Shown piece after piece: positions 7,336 through 18,000 of a DNA stretch of 28,663 nt (positions are counted from its first letter, which is position 1; each line of letters begins with the position of its first letter). A program made the translations under genes and the position numbers. The notes under the pieces are model-generated. The model ran no database searches. It saw nothing but the letters and a program-made list of their open reading frames with translations, and was not told the origin of the DNA. This DNA comes from CAYMFD01 sp964389475 (lineage in GTDB: Bacteria > Bacteroidota > Bacteroidia > Chitinophagales > Saprospiraceae). Location of the stretch: assembly GCA_964389475.1 (NCBI GenBank), contig CAYMFD010000040.1, positions 1 to 28,663 on the forward strand, written 5' to 3'.

Positions 7336-10300
7336 GACTGCAAATGCGTCTAGCTCATAAGCCGGCTCTCTCCACTCTATCGTCGCATTACGTACCGTGA
7401 GGTTGTCTCCACTGTACATCTCTGCTCGTAGTGCTGTATCGTCTATCTCTAGTAGGTCGCTCAGTCTACCACTCTGCTCAGCTATCGCTGTGATCGTGTA
7501 TAGGACATCGCCTGCATCTACCACTAGGCCTTGAGCATCATCATAACTCACCTTGAGGTTATCACCTACTAGATGTGTATACAATGGTGTCATCGCTGCC
7601 TTACCTGGTATCGTCGTTTGTACATCTATACCGTCAGCTGCTATCGCATACTGCCATCCGTATAGGGTACCACTCGTGCCTGCTAGTACAGGTATCTCTA
7701 CTACCTGACCTGCAACTACATACTGGTCTTCTATCGCTATACTCACATAGCCACTGCGGCTATCTAGCTGCTCATTGCCACCCTGTAGATTATCTGCTGA
7801 CCCGTTGATATCTCCTACCTTAAGACCTACGAAGTCGATCGTCAGATCTCCCATCAACTGAGTAATAAAGTAGTCCTCTGGGAAGACCTCTAACCATGGA
7901 TCTTGCTGATCAGGGAAGGCATATCCGCCATCGATAAATCTCCAGCTCGTATTACTCTCGAACTCACTTATCTTACCGAGTACTAGTCGTCGTAGCTCTA
8001 CTACGTCAGCTCCTGATACGCGGTTATCTGCATTAACATCGGCAGCTATACGCTGGTATGGTCCTACCAGATCAGCGAAGCCTAGTATGTGACGCTGTAT
8101 GAGTACAAGGTCTAGCGTGCTCACTCCGTTGTCGTGGTCTTTGTCTAGTGATGGTAAGACCTCGTACGTACCGCCTGTAGGCATATCTGGGAAGGCATAG
8201 TCTCCTTGTACCTCCGTCATATCGTACTTGCTCTCTGCACCGACTAGCTCTACCTCGACTCCACCGATCGCATCTCCGTCTTCCTTGACGATCATACCGG
8301 CAACTGCTACTCTCATAGAAGTAGACGTGTCTGGCATGATCTTAAGCACCTGTGTCCTATCGTAGACGACATATAGACCATTAGCATCTCTCTCACACCA
8401 GTCGATGATCGACCATGTTCGCAATACCTTGATGCAGGCCATAGAGTCTGCAGGATCTGCTGAGATAAATGGTGCATCCTCGAATCCGAATCCTACCTGG
8501 CCACATGCTGGTATTGTGAATGTAGGCTCATTGTAGCCTGGCAATAGGTTAGCAGGGTCTATCGTCGCTGAGTCACATACTCCTGTGATCACCGTGTCAA
8601 GCGGCCATACTATCGTGCTAGGGTCAAATACATCACCGCCACTGTAAGTAATCAGCTGTGTGCAAGTACGTAGTACACGTCCGTTGCTCAGTACATCGAT
8701 CTCTCTGGTCAATACGCCTAGGCCACAGTCAGTCAGCTCGCCTAATAGACGATCCTCAAAGGTGACATTCTCTCCACAGTTATCCACAACTGTAGGATTA
8801 CCGAAGAAGTCGCTCATGCGAGTCTCGTCAAAGACGAAGCCACACTGTACTACTGTATCTGCTGGGCAGGTAACTATCGGTGGTACCTTATCATCTACGA
8901 TAGCGAATACCGTACATGTATTTTGGTTACCGCCTAGGTCAGTCACTCGCAACTGTACCATGATCGTATCTCCTGCATCCATACAGCAGAAGGTCACGCT
9001 ATCACGGAACATACCTGCTGTCTGGCCACATCCGTCAGTCAGTCTAGCTACCTGGTAAGTAACAGGACCACACTCATCGAAACTACCATCGTCAAATGAT
9101 ACGGCAGGTACTCTTGTCTCTCCTATCGTGATCGGCACATTAGTCCATCGCTCACATAGCGCTATCGGATCAGCCTCATCGACTACAGTTACCATAAATG
9201 ATGTGGTGCTACTGTTTTCGCACTCATCGTATACGGTGTAGGTTACCATAGTTGAGTCTGAGATCTCTACTCGACCACCATTGGTCGTGAGGAAGTCACC
9301 CTGACCGTACGCTACCGTGTATCTAGCTGGCGCTGTACAGTTGTCTGTCGCCTGTACTGCTGGTAGGTCTACCATCGCTGAACAAGCATGTCCACCTGTG
9401 CTCACGGTAATATCTGGCATCGCTGTCAGTACCGGTCCTTCGTTATCTACGATCTCGATGATCTGTACTCCCATTCTAGGTGTAGTAGCTCCACACCACC
9501 ATTCGCCGACTTCCCATGTACGCATGATCTTCTTGACGCATGCGCTACTGTCTGTCAGTATTCTATCTCGGTACTCTACATATCCAGAGCATATGATACC
9601 ATCTGCTAGTGGGAAGAGTGGTCTACCCGCCATCATCGGTACGCCTACATCGCTACCTACTGTAGGGAGCGGGTTACCGTTGTTATCTAGTGCAAAGCCA
9701 CCATCACAGTGGAGGGCATTGCTCGTCGCTATCATTCGATTAACTGGGAAGGTAATCGGGCTCTGCTGTAGTCTGCGGATCATGATCACCTGCGTAACCG
9801 TAGGGCTGATCATACCGTTGAGGCCTACCGCTCGGTACTGTCTAGTCACACGACCTGTAAACGTACTGTCACAGTCTATCGTCTCCATCCGCTCATCTAC
9901 GAGCTCTATCCTCGCTCCTGAGCAGCCCTCTATCAATCTTACGAATGAGGTGTCCGGTGTCGTCGCTGGTACTAGCTCATTACAGAAGATCGTATCGTTC
10001 GATACTTCTATCGATGGTCGATACTTGTCCTCTACTGTGATCGTCAACCAGCAAGAGTTATTACTGCAGAGTGTGTTGGCTACTGAGACTTCTAGGTCTT
10101 TACCTATGTGCTCTGCTCCTATCGGGTTAGACACCACCTGACCTGTATGGTCCGTGATCGTTATCTCGTACACCTGATTAGGGAAGAGGTCGCCTGTAAG
10201 TACCATGTCTGGAGTGATAAGCACCTCGCAGTTGATATCAACACTCACATTCATATCACCGATGCAAGACTCTTTATCGCAGAGTAGTGCCCATGCTTGG

Positions 10301-11967
10301 TCGTGATCGTCTTCGTCATCTACACCATCAGCACCGTGCCCTATACCGTACTCATCAAGTACGTTATCATTATTAAAGTCATAGATCTCGTTGCCTACGT
10401 CATTACCATTGTCAGCGTCGTAGTCTGAGTCGTAGTCGTTACCACCTGCAGAGTATACAACTCCAAGTGTGTCTGTCGCACTACTGATCTCTGACATGTT
10501 CACTACATTCATAGGAGTAGCTGACTGCAGTATCTCTAGATTGATCACTAGCGTAGTGTCTGCTCCTGGTTGTAGTACTGGTACTGTATATGTTGCTGTA
10601 GCACCTGCTATAGTCCAACCTGCATTAGCACCTGTTGCTTGTAGTCCTGCTGGTATGTAGTCTGTTACTTCTACTGCCTCAGCCACCATGTTACCTTGAT
10701 TGAATACCGTGATCTCAAATGGTATCACATCTCCTCTATCAGAAGGTCCTACTACAGGGTTTATTTTCTGTATAGCTAGGTCCATGACTGGTGGTGCTGC
10801 TGGATCTGCATCATCAGAGTCGCCTCCTGCTGGTACACTGCCATCAGTACTATCATCATCCGCAGTACCTAGGGTACCAGCTGCTTCTCCGTTATCGTCA
10901 TTTGGTCTACTGTCTATGTCAAAGGCACCGATCTCTACTGGTACTGCTGACGTATCGTACACTTCTGTAATCTCTGCTACATTGATCATATCTGCTGGAG
11001 AGCTATTTGGTAGCACTTCCATATCTATCTCTATCGTTGCACACTCTTCTCTACCGAGCATACCGAGTGTATTAGATAGTGTAGTAGCATCTACTACTGT
11101 CCATCCATTTGCATCTGTAGGGCTGAGTATCAATCCTGCTGGGATTCTGTCTTCCACTACTACGCTGCTCACTGGGATATTACCTTGGTTGCACACTTCT
11201 ATAGTGAATGTCACTATATCTCCAGGTCTTACCGCTGGTGTTGCAGGGTCTATTGTCTTAGTCAGTGCAAGGTCAAGTACATTAGGTACTGCAGGATCAC
11301 TATCATCTTCGTCTGTCTCCGCTACTCCGTCTCCTGCTACACCTGTACCGTCTCCGTCTACAGCATCATTGCTGTCTCCGTACACGTCTCCACCTGCATC
11401 ATCGCCGTTGGTATCATTTGCTTCAGAGTCTATATCTAGATCTGTCGCTTCTACACCTGACTCGAAGAAGAATGAAGTAAGCTCTGCTACATTGACCATG
11501 TTGTCAGCCTGTGCAGTAGGTAGTACTGTAAGCACTATCTGTAGCGTCTCAGATTCTCCAAATCCTAGAGGACCTGCGATCTCAATTGTAGCATTCGTAC
11601 CATCATACTCCCAGCCATTGGCGTCATTTGAAGTATTGTAACTATAGCCTGCTGGGATGTAATCGATAACTTCTACATCTACCATAGGTATGGTACCTTG
11701 ATTCGTCACTTCTATGGCGAAGGTCACATCGTCACCCACTCTGACTGGTGTAGTAGGATCAACCAATGTCTTAGCCAATGCCATATCTACAAATCCGAGT
11801 AGTACTGGATCTGAATCATCTTCATCTCCATTTTCATTATCTATGGTATTGTCAGTACCGCTTGGTGCTCCTGGGAAGTCAGGCTCTCCACCTGCATCAT
11901 TACCCTCTATAGCATCTGGAGTACTATCTACATCATATACTATGTCAGCATTGTCGGTAGAGTTGTT
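7087..11967 (-). CDS. Giant T9SS adhesin-like protein, 3' part: modules 15-18, dockerin-like, cohesin-like, sorting domain
   Basis: This is the 3' part of the same gene, open from the gap edge (first codon 11967-11965) through 1,626 residues to a TAG. An ATG at 11784 could be mistaken for a start, but it is the Met of 'VDMALAK' at the head of DUF11 module 16, and coding sequence continues upstream of it. After modules 16-18 come about 1,000 residues: a cysteine-containing region with HYR/Ig-like repeats (for example PPIVTCPADTVVQCG), then VAGMIVKEDGDAIGGVEVEL (carboxypeptidase-regulatory-like). These are followed by DKDHDNGVSTLDLVLIQRH (dockerin-like), a cohesin-like beta domain, and the C-terminal sorting domain NKPNPWSDHTQIDFYIP...VRVTDMTGRLL. 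This order identifies the protein as T9SS cargo. Only the frame at the upstream gap is unresolved. Confidence 0.9.
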   Translation of the reverse strand, partial: NNSTDNADIVYDVDSTPDAIEGNDAGGEPDFPGAPSGTDNTIDNENGDEDDSDPVLLGFVDMALAKTLVDPTTPVRVGDDVTFAIEVTNQGTIPMVDVEVIDYIPAGYSYNTSNDANGWEYDGTNATIEIAGPLGFGESETLQIVLTVLPTAQADNMVNVAELTSFFFESGVEATDLDIDSEANDTNGDDAGGDVYGDSNDAVDGDGTGVAGDGVAETDEDDSDPAVPNVLDLALTKTIDPATPAVRPGDIVTFTIEVCNQGNIPVSSVVVEDRIPAGLILSPTDANGWTVVDATTLSNTLGMLGREECATIEIDMEVLPNSSPADMINVAEITEVYDTSAVPVEIGAFDIDSRPNDDNGEAAGTLGTADDDSTDGSVPAGGDSDDADPAAPPVMDLAIQKINPVVGPSDRGDVIPFEITVFNQGNMVAEAVEVTDYIPAGLQATGANAGWTIAGATATYTVPVLQPGADTTLVINLEILQSATPMNVVNMSEISSATDTLGVVYSAGGNDYDSDYDADNGNDVGNEIYDFNNDNVLDEYGIGHGADGVDDEDDHDQAWALLCDKESCIGDMNVSVDINCEVLITPDMVLTGDLFPNQVYEITITDHTGQVVSNPIGAEHIGKDLEVSVANTLCSNNSCWLTITVEDKYRPSIEVSNDTIFCNELVPATTPDTSFVRLIEGCSGARIELVDERMETIDCDSTFTGRVTRQYRAVGLNGMISPTVTQVIMIRRLQQSPITFPVNRMIATSNALHCDGGFALDNNGNPLPTVGSDVGVPMMAGRPLFPLADGIICSGYVEYRDRILTDSSACVKKIMRTWEVGEWWCGATTPRMGVQIIEIVDNEGPVLTAMPDITVSTGGHACSAMVDLPAVQATDNCTAPARYTVAYGQGDFLTTNGGRVEISDSTMVTYTVYDECENSSTTSFMVTVVDEADPIALCERWTNVPITIGETRVPAVSFDDGSFDECGPVTYQVARLTDGCGQTAGMFRDSVTFCCMDAGDTIMVQLRVTDLGGNQNTCTVFAIVDDKVPPIVTCPADTVVQCGFVFDETRMSDFFGNPTVVDNCGENVTFEDRLLGELTDCGLGVLTREIDVLSNGRVLRTCTQLITYSGGDVFDPSTIVWPLDTVITGVCDSATIDPANLLPGYNEPTFTIPACGQVGFGFEDAPFISADPADSMACIKVLRTWSIIDWCERDANGLYVVYDRTQVLKIMPDTSTSMRVAVAGMIVKEDGDAIGGVEVELVGAESKYDMTEVQGDYAFPDMPTGGTYEVLPSLDKDHDNGVSTLDLVLIQRHILGFADLVGPYQRIAADVNADNRVSGADVVELRRLVLGKISEFESNTSWRFIDGGYAFPDQQDPWLEVFPEDYFITQLMGDLTIDFVGLKVGDINGSADNLQGGNEQLDSRSGYVSIAIEDQYVVAGQVVEIPVLAGTSGTLYGWQYAIAADGIDVQTTIPGKAAMTPLYTHLVGDNLKVSYDDAQGLVVDAGDVLYTITAIAEQSGRLSDLLEIDDTALRAEMYSGDNLTVRNATIEWREPAYELDAFAVEQNKPNPWSDHTQIDFYIPTDGPVTVRVTDMTGRLLKTLSDIYRAGHHSVTLRKEDLGASGVLSYEVEYADKLEVRKMILLD
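7375..7765 (-). other. Cohesin-like beta-sandwich domain
   Basis: About 130 residues start GYVSIAIEDQYVVAGQVVEI and continue PVLAGTSGTLYGWQYAIAAD, then DAGDVLYTITAIAEQ. The arrangement (first strand, an AGQ-VEIPV strand, then a 'GWQYAIA' strand and a later 'GDVLYTITA' strand) resembles cohesin-type domains. The same element often follows dockerin-like repeats in Bacteroidota T9SS proteins. The call rests on pattern only. Confidence 0.5.
7970..8150 (-). other. Dockerin-like domain (paired EF-hand-type calcium loops)
   Basis: Two loop-helix units are visible: DKDHDNGVSTLDLVLIQRHI and, about 25 residues later, DVNADNRVSGADVVELRRLV. Both have Asp/Asn at alternating positions, a G/R-V-S turn and a following D-helix, as in type I dockerin repeats. 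Calcium binding is expected from the family. The binding partner is unknown. Confidence 0.8.
8160..8325 (-). other. Carboxypeptidase-regulatory-like domain
   Basis: The stretch VAGMIVKEDGDAIGGVEVEL, then DYAFPDMPTGGTYEVLPS, has the pattern of these small beta domains: G-x-I at the start, 'GGVEVEL' strand, then 'GDYAFPDMP' and a 'TYEV' strand. It directly precedes the dockerin-like repeats, an arrangement common in T9SS cargo. Confidence 0.6.
8326..10282 (-). other. Cysteine-containing HYR/Ig-like region
   Basis: About 650 residues separate DUF11 module 18 from the regulatory-like domain. At least two HYR-type units are recognisable: ADKxPP-like 'DDKVPPIVTCPADTVVQCG' with a later 'VVDNCGENVTF', and 'GPVLTAMPDITVSTGGHACS' with 'VQATDNCT' and 'YDECENSSTTSFMVTVVDE'. 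The rest repeats a 'C..KVLRTWSIIDWC' pattern (also 'CVKKIMRTWEVGEWWC'), again with paired cysteines that suggest disulfides. Bounds are approximate. Confidence 0.65.
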
Positions 11968-12067
11968 NNNNNNNNNNNNNNNNNNNNNNNNNNNNNNNNN
12001 NNNNNNNNNNNNNNNNNNNNNNNNNNNNNNNNNNNNNNNNNNNNNNNNNNNNNNNNNNNNNNNNNNN
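11968..12067. other. Assembly gap (100 N) inside DUF11 module 15
   Basis: The gap follows 'EVTNQGN' and resumes at 'NNSTDNADIVYDVDSTPD' near the linker. By comparison with complete modules (about 510 bp) some 230 bp are missing if the module is single. The placeholder breaks the reading frame, so its length is not real. Confidence 0.95.
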
Positions 12068-15000
12068 GATTTCCTTGGTTCGTCACCTCGATGACAAATT
12101 CCATCTCGTCTCCAAACACGTAAACGCTATCAGGGAAAGCAAGTTGCTTAGTAAGTGCGAGGTCAAATACTGGTAGTAGTGCTGGATCAGCATCATCTTC
12201 ATCACCATTCATAGATCCATCTCCATCGAGATTATCGTCATCATCAGTACCCGGTACTCCACCTGGATCATTTCCAAGATCATTATCTGATTGACTATCG
12301 ATGTCAAGCAATGATATATTCATACCATCTTCATTAAACATCTGACTTACCTCAGCGACATTAGTCCATGCATCAGGATCATCTGATGGGATCTGCTGCT
12401 CAGGTATCAGTGTAATCGTCAACTCTACGCTATCCCACTGTACCATAGGTCCAGGGATCACTTGTGTGGCATTGCCAGTAAGAGGGTCTAATGTCCATCC
12501 TAGCGCATCACTTGCTGTATCATAGGTATAACCTGCAGGGATATAATCTGTCACTTCAACATCTACGAGCGGCTCATTACCTTGATTATACACCTTGACT
12601 AAGAAGTCAACCGGTGTACCATATACATATGGCCCAGGTGTAAGTATCGTTTTCGTCAATGCCACATCTATGACTTGGATAAGGGCTGGATCACTATCAT
12701 CTTCGTCCGTATCAGCAACTCCATCTCCTGGCGTACCTGTACCGTCTCCGTCTACTGCATTATCAGAGTCTGTACCTGGTTCTCCACCAGCATCGTTACC
12801 GTTGATCGCATCTGGTGTACTATCCGCATCTACTAGCGTACCGTCTTCTGTATTGTTACCTTCTTCATCTTCGGCTCTACTGATCTCTGCCTGATTTTGG
12901 AAGGCATCTCCCATATTGCTCATCATGATGGTCACGAAGTAGCTAAGTGTAGTAGACTCTCCTGGCTCTATAACATCTGTAATAGTTGTCGTTGCTGTCA
13001 TCAGTGCTGGATCAAATGCCCAACCTGCATCGTCATTCGCCATTACATAGCCAAATCCGTCAGGCATGAAGTCTGTCACTTCTACATTGGTAGCTGGTAC
13101 ATTACCTTGGTTGTAGACCGTGATCATGAACTCTATGGTATCTCCAAATGAGTTACCTGTAGTCATCATTGTCACCTTGGTCAGTGCAAGATCGAATACT
13201 TCTATAAATGCTGGATCTTGATCATCTCCACCGTCTGTCTCACTATCACCTACTGTATCTGTATCTACCAAGTCATTGGCATCTACATCAAATGGTGAAG
13301 CATTATCGCCTGGCGTACTGTCTATATCTTCTAGATCGTCTCCGTTCTCATCTTGAGCTAGTGTGATCTCTGCATCTAAGTCCCACCCTTCTGGGTCGTC
13401 CGAAGGTTGTACTGTCAATACTAGATCTACCATGTCGTTCTCGCCTGGTAAGATCGGATCTGAACTCGCATACGTAATAGTACCGTCTCCATTATCTACC
13501 CAGTCTGGGTTAGCCGCTGGATCGAATATAAATCCATCTGGTATTGCGATCGTTACTTCTGTAGCATCACTTGGTATATTTCCTTGATTATCAATAATCA
13601 CAGGGTATGTTACCATCTGTCCATACATCGTAATCTGATCCGCTGGGTCACCTAATGTCACTGCTAGATCGAATATCTCTACAAATGCTGGATCAGAGTT
13701 ATCTTCATCTGTCGCTGCATCTTCGTCGCCTGGTGCTCCTGTACCGTCTCCATCTATTGAGTCATCGGAGTCCGTATTAGGTGCTCCACCTCCATTGTCA
13801 GCTGGATCGTCATTCAATTCACTATCTACATCTTCAGCACTGATATCGTCGCCTGTCACTCCGTCTGTCATGGAAGTTACTTCACTTACATTGGTGTAGT
13901 TNNNNNNNNNNNNNNNNNNNNNNNNNNNNNNNNNNNNNNNNNNNNNNNNNNNNNNNNNNNNNNNNNNNNNNNNNNNNNNNNNNNNNNNNNNNNNNNNNNN
14001 NGTCTGTGCTACGTCTACTATTCTTACAAATTCTGGATCACTAGCATCGCTATCTGTGTCTGGATCTGTGTCGTCAGCTGCTCCTGTACCGTCTCCGTCT
14101 AGGCTGTCATCTGAACCAACTACACCGTTTGGATCGTCGTTTGTATCTGGCAGTTCATTTCCACCTGCATCATTCGTTACGTCTCCATCGATATCGCTAT
14201 CTACATCCATCAGACCTGATGTATCACTGATCGGATTGTCCGCTGTGATCGCTACTACTGGTGTCCACGAATCACTATCCGTACCTGGCTGTGATGTCAA
14301 TACTAGATCGAACATCTCTAGGTCACCTGCTGCTAATACATCTGGGTATGTGTACGTCACCGTACCGTCGCCATTATCTGTCCATCCAGGGTTAGCTGTA
14401 GCGTCAAATACGAATCCGTCTGGTACCGTTACCGTAACCTCTGGCATATCGCTGTCTACATTTCCTTGATTCGCTAGTGTCACAGGGAAGGTAATGTCCT
14501 GACCATACATTGTGATCTGGTCTGTACTGTTCTCCATGATTACTGCTAGATCGAGGATCTCGACAAATGCTGGATCTTGATCATCTCCACCATCTAGTTC
14601 ACTATCTCCTACAGTATCTGCATCTACCAGATCATTCGCAGCCTCATCAAATGGTGATGAGTTATCTCCTGGTGTACTGTCTACATCATCGAGATCGTCA
14701 CCGTTCTCATCTTGTGTCAAGGTGATCTCTGCATCTAAGTCCCATCCGTCAGGGTCGTCCGATGGCTGTACCTCTAGTATGAGATCTACCATGTCGCTCT
14801 CGCCTGGAAGGATCGGATCTGTACTCGCATACGTGATCGTACCATCTCCATTATCTACCCAGTCTGGATTATCTCCAGCATTGAATACAAAGCCATCTGG
14901 AATTGCGATCGTTACTTCTGTAGCATCACTCGTTACATTTCCTTGATTATCTATGATCACTGGGTATGTCACATCTTGTCCGTACATCGTGATCGGATCT

Positions 15001-18000
15001 GCTGGATCGCCTAGCGTTAATGCTAGATCGAATACTTCGATAAACGCTGGATCTTGATCATCGCCACCGTCTGTCTCACTGTCTCCTACTGTATCCGTAT
15101 CTACCAAGTCATTGGCATCTTCGTCAAATGGTGAAGCATTATCGCCTGGTGTACTGTCTATATCTTCTAGATCGTCGCCGTTCTCATCTTGTGCTAGTGT
15201 GATCTCTGCATCTAAGTCCCATCCTGTCGGATCGTCCGATGGCTGTACTTCTAGTATTAGATCTACCATGTCGCTCTCGCCTGGTAAGATCGGATCTGTA
15301 CTCGCATATGTGATGGTACCGTCTCCATTATCTACCCAGTCTGGGTTAGCCACAGGGTCAAATACAAACCCTTCTGGTATCGATATCGTTACTTCTGTGC
15401 TCTCACTTGTTACATTTCCTTGATTGTCTATAATCACTGGGTATGTAACATCTTGTCCGTACATCGTGATAGGATCTGCTGGATCGCCTAGCGTTACTGC
15501 TAGGTCAAAGATCTCTACCAATGCAGGATCAGAGTTGTCCTCATCTGTCGCTGCATCTTCGTCTCCTGGTGCTCCAGTACCGTCTCCATCTATGGAGTCG
15601 TCAGAGTCACTATTTGGCTCTCCTCCTCCGTTGTCAGTTGGATCGTCGTTGATATCACTATCTGCATCAAGCATTGATACGTCCATACCGGTAGTATCGA
15701 ACATCATGCTGACTTCAGACACGTTAGTATAGTTGTCTTCTCCTCCTGTTGTCATTTCGAGTACTAATAAAATCGGCGTCTCTACTGACTCACCAGGGAG
15801 TATTACGTCTGCTATTGTAAATTCAGCTCCAGCTGCTACACCTGTCCACCCTGCTAGCTCACTGTTTTCTGAGAGGCTGTACCCTGCTGGTGTATAATCT
15901 GTAATCACTACATCTTGCAGTGGCACGTTACCTTGGTTGTAGGTCGTGATGGTAAACTCGAGCTCATCGCCATAGTTAAATGGTGGTGTGCTGGTCAGCA
16001 TCTTAGTCTGTGCTACATCCACTACTGCTATGAGTTCTGGATCTGCATCATCTTCGTCCGTGGCTGCATCTGTATCGTCAGGTGCTCCCATACCATTGGT
16101 ACCGGTACCGTCTACTGAGTCATCACTGTCTGAGAGTGGCGAACCACCTGCATCATTGGTATTGTCTCCGTCAGCTTCACTATCTACATCGTCAAATGGT
16201 GTCGTACCATCTTCTTCGAATGCTTCTGAGATCTCTGCTTCGTTGGTATATGCATCTGTAGGGTCTGCAGCTTGTGTCACCATGAGGTCTATAGATACTA
16301 CTATCTCATCACCCGGATTTACTGGGCCTGCTATAGTCGTAGTCGCTACTGTACCGTCATATGCCCAAGTGGGATCATTAGACGATTCGTAGATAAATCC
16401 ACTAGCTACGTAATCTGTCACCTCTACATTAGAAGCTACTACGTTACCTTGATTGATGACTGTGATGTCAAATGTTACTACATCGCCATAGCTAAATGGA
16501 CCTGTTGCAGTAGTGGTCTTCGTCAGTGCTAAATCTGCAATAGATAGCATCGCTGGATCTTGATCATCTTCATCAGTTGCTGCATCTTCATCGCCTGGTG
16601 CACCTGTACCGTCTCCATCTACTGAGTCATCAGAGTCAGAGTCAGGATTACCACCTGCATCATTTACAGGATCATCATCTGGCGTACTATCTGCATCTGC
16701 GATAGTAGGATCATCTGTACTGCTATTGCCATTTGTATCTTCAAAAGAAGAAATCTCCGAATAGTTAGTGTATGCATCAGGGTCTCCATTACCTGCCTGT
16801 ATGGTCAAGAATAGTGAGGTCTCAACCTCTGCTCCTGGAGCTATAGGGCCTGCTATGGTAGTGTTAACCGTATTGCCCGTTGCATTAGGACCTACAAAAG
16901 TCCAGCCTGCATTATCTGCTGGGCTAAATACTAGTCCCGCTGGTACGTAGTCATTTACGACTACATTGGCCACTGGTGCATTACCTTGGTTGATCGTCGT
17001 TATTTTATACTCTACGAGGTCTCCTATTCCGTAAGGCCCTCCTACTACTTCTTTCGTCTGAGCGAGATCAAAGATCTGTACGAATGCAGGATCATTATCA
17101 TCTTCATCTGTGAGTGGATCTTCGTCGCCATTGGCACCTGATCCGTCTCCGTCTACAGCATTGTCACTATCTGTGTCTGCTGCTCCACCTGCATCGTCAA
17201 ATGGATTAGTGTTAGGCGTACTATCTACATCATCTAGTCTGATACTGTTTCCATCTGTATCATCTACATCAGAAATCTCTGCGATGTTCGTGTAGTCTGC
17301 TGCTGTAGATCCTTGATCTGTGATCATCATTTTTACAAACACACTTGAAGAATCGCCTGGTACCAAAGGACCATCTATCACTGTCATATGTGAAGCTGCT
17401 GTTCCTGACCAGTTCGGATTGTCTATTGGGTTAGCCAAATATTCTAGTCCACTCGGAGAAAAGTCTGTGATTTCTATATTCTCACCTGTAACCGTTCCTT
17501 GGTTATATACCTTAATCTCAAATGTCACTATGTCGCCGTATGCATAGGGTGCATCAGGACTTGCTACCGTCTTAGTCAATGCAAAATCCACAATGGAGAT
17601 AGCTGCTATATCCGAATCATCAGAATCTGTAGCCGCATCTTCGTCGCCTGGTGCTCCTGTACCGTCTCCTTGTATACCTGGATCATTAGGGTCTGATGTC
17701 ATAGCATCACTGTCAGTACCGTTAGCTCCACCGGCATCATTGGTAGGGTCTGTGTCAAACGGACCGTCATTGTCAGCTGTGACTGGAGTAGATACTGGTA
17801 GTCCTGGGCCTGGGCCGTCTGGATCCGTCACTGTATTGGCTCCAGCTATCTCTGCTGTGTTGACATATGCTGCTGGGTCTCCAGGTGCTGCCATCACTAT
17901 GAGGTCGATACTCACACATACCTGCTCTAGGAAGCCGATCTGTCCAGGTACTGTATTGCCTGCAAAGTCAGCTGCATCTGTATCGTAAGTGGCTGTACCG

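Noticed and set aside
10700..11641. Long plus-strand open frame (313 residues, Ser/Thr-rich) and many similar ones across 11,000-18,900
   Set aside because: They are the antisense of DUF11 modules and acidic linkers: GAT/GGT-rich codons read as Ser/Thr/Pro on the other strand and rarely give stops. The minus-strand frame has clear domains; these do not.
7087..11784. A separate 1,565-residue gene starting at the ATG at 11784
   Set aside because: That Met lies inside the D-x-A-L-x-K motif of DUF11 module 16, there is no signal peptide, and the frame continues upstream to the gap at 11967.
11940..12067. Apparent C-terminus 'TTLPTMLT' of the 5' part beyond the second gap
   Set aside because: It is read in the wrong frame after a 100-N placeholder. 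The correct frame after the gap gives 'NNSTDNADIVYDVDSTPD', which fits the module.
12600..17700. Regularly spaced repeats that could suggest a CRISPR array
   Set aside because: Spacing is about 480-600 bp, the repeats are imperfect and the whole stretch is open reading frame; they are protein modules.
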